This document shows, in pieces, positions 54,196 through 64,000 of a stretch of 64,000 nucleotides of DNA (the first letter of the stretch is position 1; every line of letters starts with the position of its first letter). Source of the stretch: Megaustenia siamemsis (taxonomy: Eukaryota; Mollusca; Gastropoda; Stylommatophora; Ariophantidae); the NCBI GenBank assembly GCA_032433765.1, contig JAVIAB010000059.1, positions 57,274,603 to 57,338,602 of the forward strand, given 5' to 3'. The translations under genes were made by a program, and so were the position numbers. The notes below the pieces were generated by a model. It made no database searches. It was not told the DNA's origin and saw only the letters and a list, made by a program, of their open reading frames with translations.

Positions 54196-54208
54196 ACCTG
54201 GTTAAAAA

Positions 54209-54580
54209 AGGGTGTCCGGTTAGCGCAATCGATAGGCGGTTGGCTTACCACGGCAACAGCCGGGGTTCGTAATCCTGGCGAGGACACCTGGGTTTTACTA
54301 ATTCCCTAAAAATTAGTAGGAGCCGCGATAGCTCAGTGGTTAGTGAACTGGACTACTACGGACAAGGGGTAGGGTTCGATCCCAACCGACGGCTCCGGGT
54401 TCACCCAGCCTTAAATGGGTACCGGATTTTTTCTGGGAAAGTAAAAGCAGCACGGGCGTAATACCGACCACATTACCCCAAAAATCATGTGCTGAAGGTC
54501 TGTAAAATATAGGGTCACTAACACCATATTTCCCTATACGCCACTTGGCGTGACGGGGGGTACTTTACTTTTTTTTTTTT
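54209..54580 (+). mobile_element. Dimeric (two-headed) tRNA-derived SINE, copy 2, full length
   Basis: First tRNA-like unit 54211-54288, second 54319-54396, then the full family 1 body and 3' end (CACTTGGCGTGACGGGG, a TACTTTAC stretch and a T-run). Same linker and same diagnostic variants (ACTACTACGG, GGCTCCGGG) as 28388-28645. Exact 13-bp duplication ACCTGGTTAAAAA at 54196-54208 and 54581-54593. Confidence 0.94.
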
Positions 54581-54644
54581 ACCTGGTTAAAAATGCATTA
54601 GCCAGCTTCCCCATCATTACAGCTTCAGTGTTTCTCCATGTTTG

Positions 54645-55110
54645 GCGTTATCTATCTCTATCTATCTATTGACCTTTCGAGCCGTAACCGGCCCATAGGG
54701 CGTAGACCAAGATACACCTTCTCCTATATGAATTATTGTTCTAGCAGTTTTCTTTTAAAGATATTTTATCAAATCTCGCCATCTGTCTCTGTTCTGTGCA
54801 AGCAGTTCTATCTCATTGAGGGAGCCGATTCCTGCTGCTCTTGCCTCTCTCATCAATGTTCTTCTCAGTGTCTCCCTGGGTCTTCCTCTTTTTCTTTTAC
54901 CTGTTGTTTCCCATATGAGGGCTTGCTTTGCTATTCGATTATTATCTCTTCTCATCACATGTCCAACGTATGACCATCGTCTTTTCTTTATTACTGAAGA
55001 TATTAGTTTTGGCGTTATAGCCTTGAAATATTTTATAAGCAGTTTTTGTTTTAAACATCCTTGAAATATTTTATAAGTTTTGTAACAGTTTTTACTGTGT
55101 GTCTGAACAA
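54645..55110 (-). mobile_element. LINE family G 3' fragment
   Basis: Minus-strand frame contains KKRRWSYVGHVMRRDNNRIA, KQALIWETTGKRKRGRPRET and AQNRDRWRDLIKYL, the non-LTR C-terminal consensus. The tail is (GATA)n at 54650-54672. Confidence 0.88.
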
Positions 55111-55314
55111 TATAACATAAACCCAACAATAGACTCAAGATGCAATGAGCTTCATCAGATTTCACCACTAATCTCCTACTAGCAAATTACCCAAAAGACA
55201 AAAGTACTCTACGGTACAGTTTTCATCTCATCATTATGGTCTATGTCAGAGCAGGGGGTGCCAGACTCAAGAACAATCAGAAAATAAAATTGCTGAAAGA
55301 AATGCGCTAAACAC

Positions 55315-55640
55315 ATGACAGGAAACAGTCTGAGAGTTTAAAAGTTAAGAACTAAGAAAAGAGTTAGAAACAATGTCACATACAGAATACATAAAGAGAT
55401 AACAGATAGATTGGCCATGTGATAAGATAAAAGAAACAATATACGACACAAGAAGACACAAGCGAATGCTACAAAATTACTAGACAAAAGGTGCCAGCCA
55501 TGATAAAGATGAAGTGGTAGAATACTAATGACACATACTGGAAACACAACAGCAGAAGAAACCAACATAAGAGCTAAAGGCTGCAAACTGTATCTCTCCT
55601 TAATGCTGAAAGACAAATGAAAAAGGAAAGAAGAAGACAT
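55315..55640 (+). mobile_element. LINE family E 3' fragment
   Basis: GAATACATAAAGAGATAACA, GGCCATGTGATAAGAT, then CTGTATCTCTCCTTAATGCT and an A/G-rich tail follow the family E order. Frames are broken. Confidence 0.78.
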
Positions 55641-55757
55641 TTTCTTTAAGTTACCCTTAAATTTGCCACACACTGAGCAACACATTGTCAGCATTCAAAT
55701 ATTTATGTCAGTATCAAAAACTCAAACTAATAAATGCCATTAATTTTTCACCCACAG

Positions 55758-55962
55758 AAAGTGTGTGGTTTCTTCTAGTAGTGCAGAGGAAACAAATCTA
55801 ACAGACAGAACCGAATCATTTGATAGCCCCATCACTAGCACCACAGATTCTAGACACGATGAAAGTGAAGCGTATTCTCCAGTTACAGTGGTTTGCTGTT
55901 CTACATTATGTGAGCATCCAGTAATCGACAACAGTCACAGTAACTGCAAAATTACATCCTGA
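55758..55962 (+). CDS. Candidate 3' terminal exon of an unidentified gene
   Basis: A good acceptor (TAATTTTTCACCCACAG) precedes 55758. The frame then runs 67 codons to a TGA: KCVVSSSSAEETNLTDRTES, FDSPITSTTDSRHDESEAYS and PVTVVCCSTLCEHPVIDNSH, ending NCKITS. It is rich in Ser, Thr and acidic residues, like a cytoplasmic receptor tail, but I do not recognise it. The 1.7 kb downstream is almost free of mobile elements, as expected for a long 3' untranslated region. Confidence 0.42.
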
Positions 55963-57689
55963 GTTGTATGCATTGATTGCTTCAGCTAGGTGTTTCAAAA
56001 TGACTGCCAAATTATTTTAGCACTTAGCTAAATGTGTTCTTTCAGTAAGAGTGGCAACACTAAATGGTCATAATTGTGTTTTAAAAATAACTCCATTTTA
56101 GGTCATATTTTTAATGCTAAATGGGAAGATGCTCTAACTCTAGACATTTCAATGACTTCAGATTGATTTAATCCTGATGATTATTGATGTAATCTTCATG
56201 ATCATCCTGAAGTGGCAAGTCTATGATATTCAAGGCACCAAAATGTGAAAGGAAGACGTTTGCAAGATACTGTTGTATCATTTTTGGTAATCAGTGTCAA
56301 CATTAGATTACTGTAGAAAACCATATTGAAGTTAACAGTTTAAAACACACTGCCATCCAAATTCTGTAACGTCTGTACAGCACTCATATTTCTATTTACT
56401 TGTACATAATTTTGCACGGTTTACTGCCATTACTTTCTCCTCAAAATCTAAATATATATATATTGGATGTACATCTAACCACCACCTTTATTATATAATA
56501 TTCACTATTTAAAATAAAAGCAAAATTAACTTTGCTACCTTTAAAAATAAAAGCAAAATTAACTTTGCTACCTTTAAAAATAAAAGCAAAATTAACTTTG
56601 CTACCTTTAAAAATAAAAGCAAAATTAACTTTGCTACCTTTAAAAATAAAAGCAAAATTGAATTTGCTATTTTTAAATATTAATGAGAGCAAATAATCTT
56701 AGTCATTAAAAGAACACAAAGTCTAAAATTCTCTCTGACATAAGTTTATGAACTATTGATACTTTTTATGTGCATTTTTTTTTATATAAAGAGGAACTGA
56801 ACAATCAGACGCAACATTGTTTGTCTGCATTTACAATACATTTTGTTGTTTGTTTATGTGTTGTCTGTAATGAGTCTTTAATCTATCTGTTTTGTTCAGT
56901 TCTGTAGTCCCCAGAGTAAAATTGCCCATCAGCTGATAGGCCTGGTATCCTTGCACCTTTGCATTAACGGAACAATAGAATCCTACAAGCTGTTAATATT
57001 TGAGGGTAGATAAATATTGTATATTAGTAACGAAGAATATATTCATGTATTTTTAAAATATGTTAAAGAAAAATTGTAAGACTGATGAAATAGCTAACAC
57101 CATACATGAAATCTCAAGTATCCAGAAACACCTTAGTCTTTATTCTCATGCCGGTTGTAGTTTTCCAAAATTTGCTACGCGTGAAATTAACATAAACAAA
57201 ATTAATTGATACTTATATATAACTGATATTTATGACTGGAAACATAAACCTATTGGACAGCTCTCACATGCATAAGTAAGGGTGGATAATACATTTGATT
57301 TGAAAATCCTTAGCTTTATTTTTGTGTATAGCAATTTTGATTTCTACATTTTATCAAGGTTTCAGAAAGTTATTATGCCTTTGCTATTCTGATTCTAATT
57401 TATTTGTTTGTGTCTCCTCCTTCATGTATGCAACTTTCAAGATTTATTAAGTTATCTACTTCTTCCTATGCTTTTCCTTCCAAATATGTTTTCTTCTTCT
57501 GGATAACTTGATCAAGTTTGATTTTTCTAGCCATTGATAACAGGGCATTTGTTTTTGTTCCATCGTATTCTTGTTGTTACTGATAAGAGATATATTGTCT
57601 GCAAAATCATGGTCTTCTGAGGCCCAAGAATCCATTCAATGCCTTTGCTACCAGTACAGCATTTCTGCATTATGTTTATTTAACCTTCA
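55963..57689 (+). other. Long low-repeat region, possible 3' untranslated sequence
   Basis: AT-rich and lacking LINE/SINE pieces, unusual for this window. It contains one small 33-bp array (56505-56670). No coding region recognised. Confidence 0.35.
56505..56670. repeat. 33-bp minisatellite, about 5 copies
   Basis: Unit TAAAAATAAAAGCAAAATTA plus ACTTTGCTACCTT. The last copy is diverged. Confidence 0.93.
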
Positions 57690-58005
57690 CAACAGTCTGA
57701 GAGATAAAATCAGAAATGAAGAACTGAGAGAAAAGTTTGGAATAGCCCCTGCTATAGAGTACATAAAGAAACAACAGATAAAATGGTGTGGCCACGTGAC
57801 AAAGACCAAAGTACAACACAATGAACTTTCAATAAACATGGGAATACCATACCCAAGAGTCGACCATGAAAAAGATGGTTCGATGGAATATTAGAAGCAC
57901 AAGGAAACATAACAGCAGCAGAGGTGAACAGAAGAGCAAAAGACTGCAGATTATATCTCCCTTTGACGCTGAAAGGCAAATGAGGAAGGAAATAAGAAGG
58001 AAGAT
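57690..58005 (+). mobile_element. LINE family E 3' fragment
   Basis: SLRDKIRNEELREKFGIAPA, IEYIKKQQIKWCGHVTKTK, then out-of-frame sequence equivalent to the C-terminus, ending GAAGGAAATAAGAAGGAAG. Confidence 0.87.
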
Positions 58006-58167
58006 AAAATACATCGTTTCAGTTTGGAACTGTTCACTCAGACCTGCCTCTGTGCTAACTGTACAAGAGAAGCCATCTTATGTATACAGTCCAAAGCCTT
58101 GTTCAGCACATAAAGTTGAGTAAATACCACAGCAGAAAATAAAATATGGTTTAATAAATTAATAGCT

Positions 58168-59135
58168 CTCATCATCATCAGCTCACATGTCCTTTGCAGA
58201 AAATTGCATTCACCACAACCGGTCTGGAAAGAAGCTGTTTCAAGCCAGGTCTCCCACATCTTCTGTTACGTTCAAGGTCTATTTGATGTCTTGAAACCAC
58301 CTTCTACTTAGTCTGTCCCTGATGTGTCATCCAGGAATCATGACTTCCATTATTGTTCTTTCCAGCTCACTGTGTCTTTTGATCTAGCCATAGCATTTTC
58401 AAGGAAGACAAATGCGATTTTTGGGCCATGTTAAAAGACACAACAGCCTACTAAAAGTAATCCTGGAGTGGAAAATACAAGGTAAAAGAGGCAGAGGCAG
58501 ACCAAGACTAACATGGACGAGTAACATCAAAAGATGGACAAAATCAGCCTATGACAACCTGCACCATCAAAGCAAGAGACAGAGCAGAATGGTGCTCCAT
58601 GGTAGCCAACCTTCGTTGCGGAGAAGGCACTCGATGATGATAGCATTTTCATTTCTTCTCTTGCATGGTGTTTATAAGCCAGTTCTTTTTAATGTTCGAG
58701 TCTTTTAATATACTTTTGTTACTCTTTTTCATTATACAGTGTATGTCAAGGATTTTTGTGTAACATTTTGCTTTGATTTTCTTCCTTGCTGTTTTCAGTT
58801 TTGTCCATGATTCACAATTATATGTTACTATCAGGAAGTTACATGCTCTCAGTAATTTTAATTCTACTGCTTTACTGATATTGTGCCACATGTTCGTCAT
58901 GGCATTTAATTTTTGTGTTGCTTTTGCTAATCTTTTGATCTCTTTCTGGCAGTCTCCATCAACAGCTCGAGTGACAAAAAAAACTATTAATCTTGCTAAA
59001 TGGGGAAAGAGTAACTGAAGGAATAGACAAGAGGATAATGGGCCCAAAGCATGAAAACTGCTAGACAATCTATGTGGGAAAAAATGATGAAAAAACCCCA
59101 GACCTGTGAATACATACAAAGGTTGTGTAATTAAA
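58168..59135 (-). mobile_element. LINE family H copy, interrupted by LINE C
   Basis: The right part 58652-59135 encodes, on the minus strand, KLLRACNFLIVTYNCESWTK and KKSNKSILKDSNIKKNWLIN (the post-RT region). The left part 58168-58389 ends CGECNFLQRTCELMMM with an (ATG)n tail. A plus-strand family C piece lies between. Confidence 0.82.
58402..58639 (+). mobile_element. LINE family C 3' end nested in LINE H
   Basis: Exact 12-bp duplication ATAGCATTTTCA at 58390-58401 and 58640-58651. Encodes MRFLGHVKRHNSLLKVILEW, KIQGKRGRGRPRLTWTSNIK, and ends GAGAAGGCACTCGATGATG. Confidence 0.95.
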
Positions 59136-59353
59136 GATTAAAAGAAGGCAGAACCCTGTAACTGTAACAGATTATTCACACACTAACAGGTCTGGAAAAC
59201 TAACAGAAAGAGACAAATATCTCATTTGAAACTCAGCAATTCACTCTTCTATGAACAATTCACAATACAAAGCAATAAAAAACAAGTGAAAACTGACAAG
59301 TCACAAAGAAGCCCTGATAAAGTTCATAATAGCAATGCTCCTTCACCTATATT

Positions 59354-59841
59354 CTTCCTCTTCTTCTTTTCTCTTTTCACTGATACCTAAAAGGTGTCGT
59401 CATTTATATCATTTGTCGTTCTTGAGCTGCTCGAATTGTCTGAATTAGTGATTTTCCTTTGTTGTTACATGCTTCTGTCACTGCATCTATCCATCTTCTT
59501 CTGGGCCTTCCTCTTGGTCTTTTTCCATGCATTCTCGAGAAGAATGCCCTTGATGGTGATAGGTGAGGATTCATTCTGACCAGGTGGCCAAACCATTTAA
59601 TTTGTTGTTGTTCTATATATTCTTGGCAGGGTTTTGTTCCTACCATTTTTCTTATGGCTTCATTTGGTATTCTATATCTTCTTGTGTTGTTTGTTACTTT
59701 TCTCAAGCATTGCATCTCACATGTATTTATCTTTCTTAATTGTGATTTAGATAGGGTCCATGTTTGACTTTCATAGCACAAAGTTGGTTTGAAAATGCTA
59801 TTTATCATTTGTTGTTTAGCTGGCATAGAATTCACCTCTAT
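59354..59841 (-). mobile_element. LINE family D 3' fragment
   Basis: The frame 59404-59835 is open for 143 codons: NSIFKPTLCYESQTWTLSKS, CLRKVTNNTRRYRIPNEAIR, FGHLVRMNPHLSPSRAFFSR and RPRGRPRRRWIDAVTEACNN. TTCACCTATATT at 59342-59353 and TTCACCTCTATT at 59831-59842 form a probable duplication (11/12). Confidence 0.92.
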
Positions 59842-59984
59842 TACATAGGCTAAACAGTAAGCTTGGATCTAATAAATAAAGACTTGAATGAAAGCATACA
59901 ATCTGAACCTTGGAGAAATGCAGCCATAACACCAATACTGATTGCAAACATTTCTCTTCTTCAGCACTAAGCTGCTGCTATGCA

Positions 59985-62900
59985 TTTAGACCAATGTGGT
60001 TCTTGAACAAGAAGGTTGGATTTCAGGTCTACAATGGATCCCTATAGTTTGTCATGCAGGATTGTTTCTGTGGGCCATATTTATTTTCTTTGGGTGTTGA
60101 GAGTGATGCAGTCTTGTAAGATATGCTGTAGAATCTATCTTGATGCTCCACAATCGAATGTTGCAAAGTCATCGATTTGTATCTTGTGTTGGTGTGATCT
60201 GAAGTCTTTTTTTTGGAGTCCAAAGATCTTGGTCTGTTCATGTCTGTTGAGCTTGTTTAATCTGCTCATAATTTCCATATAACTCTCTCCATTCTATTTT
60301 CCTAACTTGTTTTAGGATTTTCTTGAAGGCCTTTGGGTTGGTTTGACAGTTGAAAGCTCCCACCTGCTTTTGTGAGTTTTTCTGCTTTCTCATTTCCATG
60401 GACACAAGTGTGCTGCTATGCAGGTGTGTTATTCCTTATTTCCTGTTCGAGCCTGTCCTATTTTGGGCTTGATATTGATTGTATGACTGACTTTGAATTG
60501 CAAAGGATAACAGTTTTTTTAGTTGGAACTTCCATTGATGAGAGAGTTAGTTCATCCATTGATGAGAGAGTTAATTGATCCATTGATGAGAGAGTTAGTT
60601 CATCCATTGATGAGAAAGTTAGTTCATCCATTGATGAGAGAGTTAGTTCATCCATTGATGAGAGAGTTAGTTCATCCATTGATGAGTTAGTTCATCCATT
60701 GATGAGAGAGTTAGTTCATCCATTGATGAGAGAGTTAGTTCATCCATTGATGAGAGAGTTAGGACCTCCTTTGATGAGAGAGTTAGTTCATCCATTATTG
60801 AGAGAGTTAGTTCATCCATTGATGAGAGAGTTAGTTCATCCACTGATGAGAGAGTTCATCCATTGATGAGAAAGTTAGGACCTCCTTTGATGAGAGAGTT
60901 AGTTCATCCATTGATGAGAGAGTTAGTTCATCCATTGATGAGAGAGTTAGTTCATCCATTGATGAGAGAGTTAGTTCATCCATTGATGAGAGAGTTAGTT
61001 CATCCATTGATGAGTTAGTTCATCCATTGATGAGAGAGTTAGTTCATCCATTGATGAGTGAGTTAGTTCATCCATTGATGAGTGAGTTAGTTCATCCATT
61101 GATGAGTGAGTTAGTTCATCCATTGATGAGAGAGTTAGTTCATCCATTGATGAGAGAGTTAGTTCATCCATTGATGAGAGAGTTAGTTCATCCATTGATG
61201 AAAGAGTTAGTTCATCCATTGATGAGAGAGTTAGTTCATCCATTGATGAGAGAGTTAGTTCATCCATTGATGAGAGAGTTAGTTCATTCGTTGATGAGAG
61301 AGTTAGTTCATTCGTTGATGAGAGAGTTCATCCGTTGATGAGAGAGGTAGTTCATCCGTTGATGAGAGAGTTAGTTCATCCATTGATGAGAGAGTTAGTT
61401 CATCCATTGATGAGAGAGGTAGGACCTCCTTTGATGAGAGAGTTAGTTCATCCATTGATGAGAGAGTTAGTTCATCCATTGATGAGAAAGTTAGTTCATC
61501 CATTGATGAGAGAGTTAGTTCATCCATTGATGAGAGAGTTAGGACCTCCTTTTATGAGAGAGTTAGGACCTCCTTTGATGAGAGAGTTAGGACCTCCTTT
61601 GATGAGAGAGTTAGGACTTCCTTTGATGAGAGACTTAGGACCTCCTTTGATGAGAGAGTTAGGACCTCCTTTTATGAGAGAGTTAGGACCTCCTTTTATG
61701 AGAGAGTTAGGACCTCCTTTTATGAGAGAGTTAGGACCTCCTTTGATGAGAGAGTTAGGACCTCCTTTGATGAGAGAGTTAGGACCTCCTTTGATGAGAG
61801 AGTTAGGACCTCCTTTGATGAGAGAGTTAGGACCTCCTTTGATGAGAGAGTTAGGACCTCCTTTGATGAGAGAGTTAGGACCTCCTTTGATGAGAGAGTT
61901 AGGACCTCCTTTGATGAGAGAGTTAGGACCTCTTTTATGAGAGAGTTAGGACCTCCTTTGATGAGAGAGTTAGGACCTCCTTTGATGAGAGAGTTAGGAC
62001 CTCCTTTGATGAGAGAATTAGGACTTCCTTTGATGAGAGAATTAGGACTTCCTTTGATGAGAGAGTTAGTTCATCCATTGATGAGAGAGTTAGGACCTCC
62101 TTTGATGAGAGAGTTAGGACCACCTTTTATGAGAGAGTTAGGACCTCCTTTGATGAGAGAGTTAGGACCTCCTTTGATGAGAGAATTAGGACCTCCTTTG
62201 ATGAGAGAGTTAGTTCATCCATTGATGAGAGAGTTAGGACCTCCTTTGATGAGAGAGTTAGGACTTCCTTTGATGAGAGAGTTAGGACTTCCTTTGATGA
62301 GAGAGTTAGGACTTCCTTTGATGAGAGAGTTAGGACTTCCTTTGATGAGAGAGTTAGGACTTTCTTTGATGAGAGAGTTAGGACTTCCTTTGATGAGAGA
62401 GTTAGGACTTCCTTTGATGAGAGAGTTAGGACTTCCTTTGATGAGAGAGTTAGGACTTCCTTTGATGAGAGAGTTAGGACCTCCTTTGATGAGAGATATT
62501 TAGGACCTCCTTTGATGAGAGAGTTAGGACCTCCTTTTATGAGAGAGTTAGGACCTCCTTTGATGAGAGAGTTAGGACCTCCTTTGATGAGAGAGTTAGG
62601 ACCTCCTTTGATGAGAGAGATAGGACCTCCTTTGATGAGAGAGTTAGGACCTCCTTTGATGAGAGAGTTAGGACTTCCTTTGATGAGAGAGTTAGGACTT
62701 TCTTTCATGAGAGAGTTAGGACTTCCTTTGATGAGAGTTAGGACCTCCTTTGATGAGAGAGTTAGGACTTCCATTGATGAGAGAGTTAGGACTTCCATTG
62801 ATGAGAGTTAGGACCTCCTTTCATGAGAGAGTTAGGACCTTTTTTGATGAGAGTTTGTGTGGTTTTACAAAGTACTGCTGCTTCTGCTCTGAAATTGGTG

Positions 62901-63200
62901 CACCTTACTCTGGCTGGACGAGTGTTTCTGTCTTTCCACTGTGATGGGTTATGTAGATACCAATGCCTCCCTCTTTGATGCTTCAGTTCAGATCCGTCTG
63001 TGAATACCTGCGTCCAGATACCTCTGGGGTATTTTGTCCTTCTGAATGGTGAATGACAAAGCTCTCATTTCTGTCTCAGGTTGCTCATTTTTGAAGACTT
63101 TTACTGGAACATTTAGATTGTTTTCATTTTGTTTTCACTGTTGGACATGTTTGGGTATGAGGACTTCACATAGATCTTTGTTTGGTTGTAATTAATATAC
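59985..63200 (-). mobile_element. LINE with RNase H domain, split by a minisatellite
   Basis: Reading from 63200 downwards: an RNase H start (VFTDGSEL near 62987-63010, FRAEAAVLCKTTQTL near 62855-62900). Then comes the 24-bp array, then the rest of RNase H (KKTVILCNSKSVIQSIS near 60474-60525). It is followed by FKKILKQVRKIEWRELYG and a C-terminal CGAS-ILQHILQDC zinc-knuckle-like region near 60110-60160. The order and motifs are those of Jockey/I/R1-like elements that carry RNase H downstream of RT. Stops and frameshifts are present. Confidence 0.8.
60530..62858. repeat. 24-bp minisatellite, about 95 copies, two variant blocks
   Basis: The unit is GATGAGAGAGTTAGTTCATC plus CATT in the left part (60530-61540) and GATGAGAGAGTTAGGACCTC (or CTTC) plus CTTT in the right part (61540-62858). 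The changeover is fairly sharp, with a few mixed units. Both strands give open frames (MRELVHPL, MRELGPPL, SSMDELTL). Confidence 0.97.
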
Positions 63201-63324
63201 CTGTTGTCATTTTCATTTCTCTTACTAATGCACTATTCTTGAATTTATTTAATGAATACGAAGTATTTTGTGACATTTGTTACTAACCATCAAAAGTACC
63301 ATTTAACCTTTATAACATATATAT
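63201..63324. other. Short spacer
   Basis: AT-rich sequence between two LINEs; no features seen. Confidence 0.35.
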
Positions 63325-63752
63325 CATCATCATGTGCCATACTGGTTGGCGTAGGTGATCATGTCCCTCCACAATCTTCTATCTACAGTGCATCGTATCA
63401 GTTCTGTTGTTGACTGTTTTCCATGCCATGACACCAAGCTATCCAGTATTTTCTCTCTTTGTTGTCCGCAATCTCTCTTTCCTTTTATTTTGCCAGTTGT
63501 AACCAAGTATTCCAACTTTCCTTTTCTCATGATGTGCCCGAAAAATGTTGATTGCTTCTTTCTGATGTTTTTTAAGAGCTCACTTTTTGTGTTGGCCTCT
63601 TTGAGAACTTCCTCATTGGTCTTTTTAGCTGTTCAGGGAACTTTCAACATCCTTCTGAGAAATCCCATCTCTGTGGTCTCTAATCATCTTTTCATTTGTT
63701 TGTCTACTGTCCATGATTCGCTTCCATAGGTCAGAATTGGTTCTATATAGCA
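63325..63752 (-). mobile_element. LINE family A2 3' fragment
   Basis: Same structure as 18839-19628 but shorter: from TATGGAAGCGAATCATGG (minus strand) through RRKGKLEYLVTTGK-like text (frame 63330-63530, MRKGKLEYLVTTGKIKGKRD) to the ATGATGATG tail at 63325-63333. No clear target duplication is visible. Confidence 0.9.
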
Positions 63753-64000
63753 CCAATTCTCAAAACAAGGAGGAAAAACTCTCCATATTTTGGTTACAAG
63801 AGTAAACCACTAACAAAAATAAGACGATTGGCAAATTGTTCTGTGTATATTATTCATTATTTCTTTAGTTACAATATTTTTGTCAGTAAACTTTAACCTT
63901 CACAAATATAGTCTAGAATTAGGAGTTTGAAAACTGTTCAGGTTTTGAGCTTCAATCTTATATATCTGTAACTTAGTAACCAAAAATGTTGTGTTGAAGA
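63753..64000. other. Window end, nothing recognised
   Basis: AT-rich sequence with no features. Confidence 0.4.

Noticed and set aside
61027..62811. Frames reading MRELGPPL or MRELVHPL repeats
   Set aside because: Opposite strand of the 24-bp array within the RNase H LINE; no independent support.

Overview
The window looks like intergenic and intronic DNA of an AT-rich invertebrate nuclear genome. A mollusc or other lophotrochozoan is my best guess, inferred from the repeat families and not proven. No prokaryotic operons, rRNA genes or CRISPR arrays are visible. Protein-coding host sequence is sparse. The best-supported gene is a minus-strand secreted protein with a laminin N-terminal (domain VI) module. 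Three of its exons are recognisable: 24598-24996 (signal peptide plus start of domain VI), 16264-16530 (middle), and 3699-3910 (end of domain VI running into the first laminin-type EGF repeat). They join phase 0 to phase 0 across introns of about 8.1 and 12.4 kb. The last exon lacks one base. A possible 3' terminal exon of a plus-strand gene lies at 55758-55962.

Most of the remainder is retroposon debris and the tandem arrays that seem to have grown out of it. At least seven families of non-LTR retrotransposon (LINE) 3' ends can be told apart by their C-terminal protein motifs. Here I call them A1/A2, B, C, D, E, F, G and H. They end in short microsatellite tails such as (GAT)n, (GAA)n or (GATA)n. 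Many copies have exact 8-14 bp target-site duplications (TSDs), and several are nested. The best-preserved is a family B copy at 39000-41668: it carries a nearly complete reverse transcriptase, has an inverted 5' endonuclease segment (a twin-priming signature), and sits inside an older family B copy. A LINE with an RNase H domain at 59985-63200 is split by a 2.3 kb array of 24-bp repeats. There are also several tRNA-derived SINE families, one of which occurs as a two-headed dimer at two independently inserted loci (28388-28645 and 54209-54580). A roughly 2.1 kb TA-flanked DNA transposon at 20912-23023 has terminal inverted repeats and a DDE transposase with an unusually wide D-to-E spacing.

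Layout: 0-5 kb, SINEs, LINE tails, exon 3 of the laminin-like gene; 5-9 kb, a 24-bp array, LINE B fragments and a 44-bp array; 9.3-15.3 kb, LINE A1 running into a 42-bp array and then a very homogeneous 34-bp array; 15.5-16.5 kb, a SINE with a nested LINE beside exon 2; 17.6-20.2 kb, a 43-46 bp array carrying CRE-like cores; 20.7-23.1 kb, SINE and DNA transposon; 24.6-25.0 kb, exon 1; 25-31 kb, nested LINEs, trinucleotide arrays and a dimeric SINE; 33-36 kb, 20-bp and CT-rich arrays; 36-45 kb, LINE B, F and C copies; 45-48 kb, LINE copies with internal expansions; 49.7-51.6 kb, a second 42-bp array; 52-60 kb, LINE fragments, dimeric SINE and candidate exon; 60-63.2 kb, the RNase H LINE with its array; 63.3 kb, a LINE A2 tail.

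The unifying pattern is that several arrays start inside or exactly at the 3' end of a retroposon (10.2, 8.3, 33.1, 45.4, 46.8 and 60.5 kb). Dispersed retroposons therefore look like seeds for the local minisatellites. The long open frames inside the arrays are by-products of repeat lengths divisible by three and are not evidence of genes.
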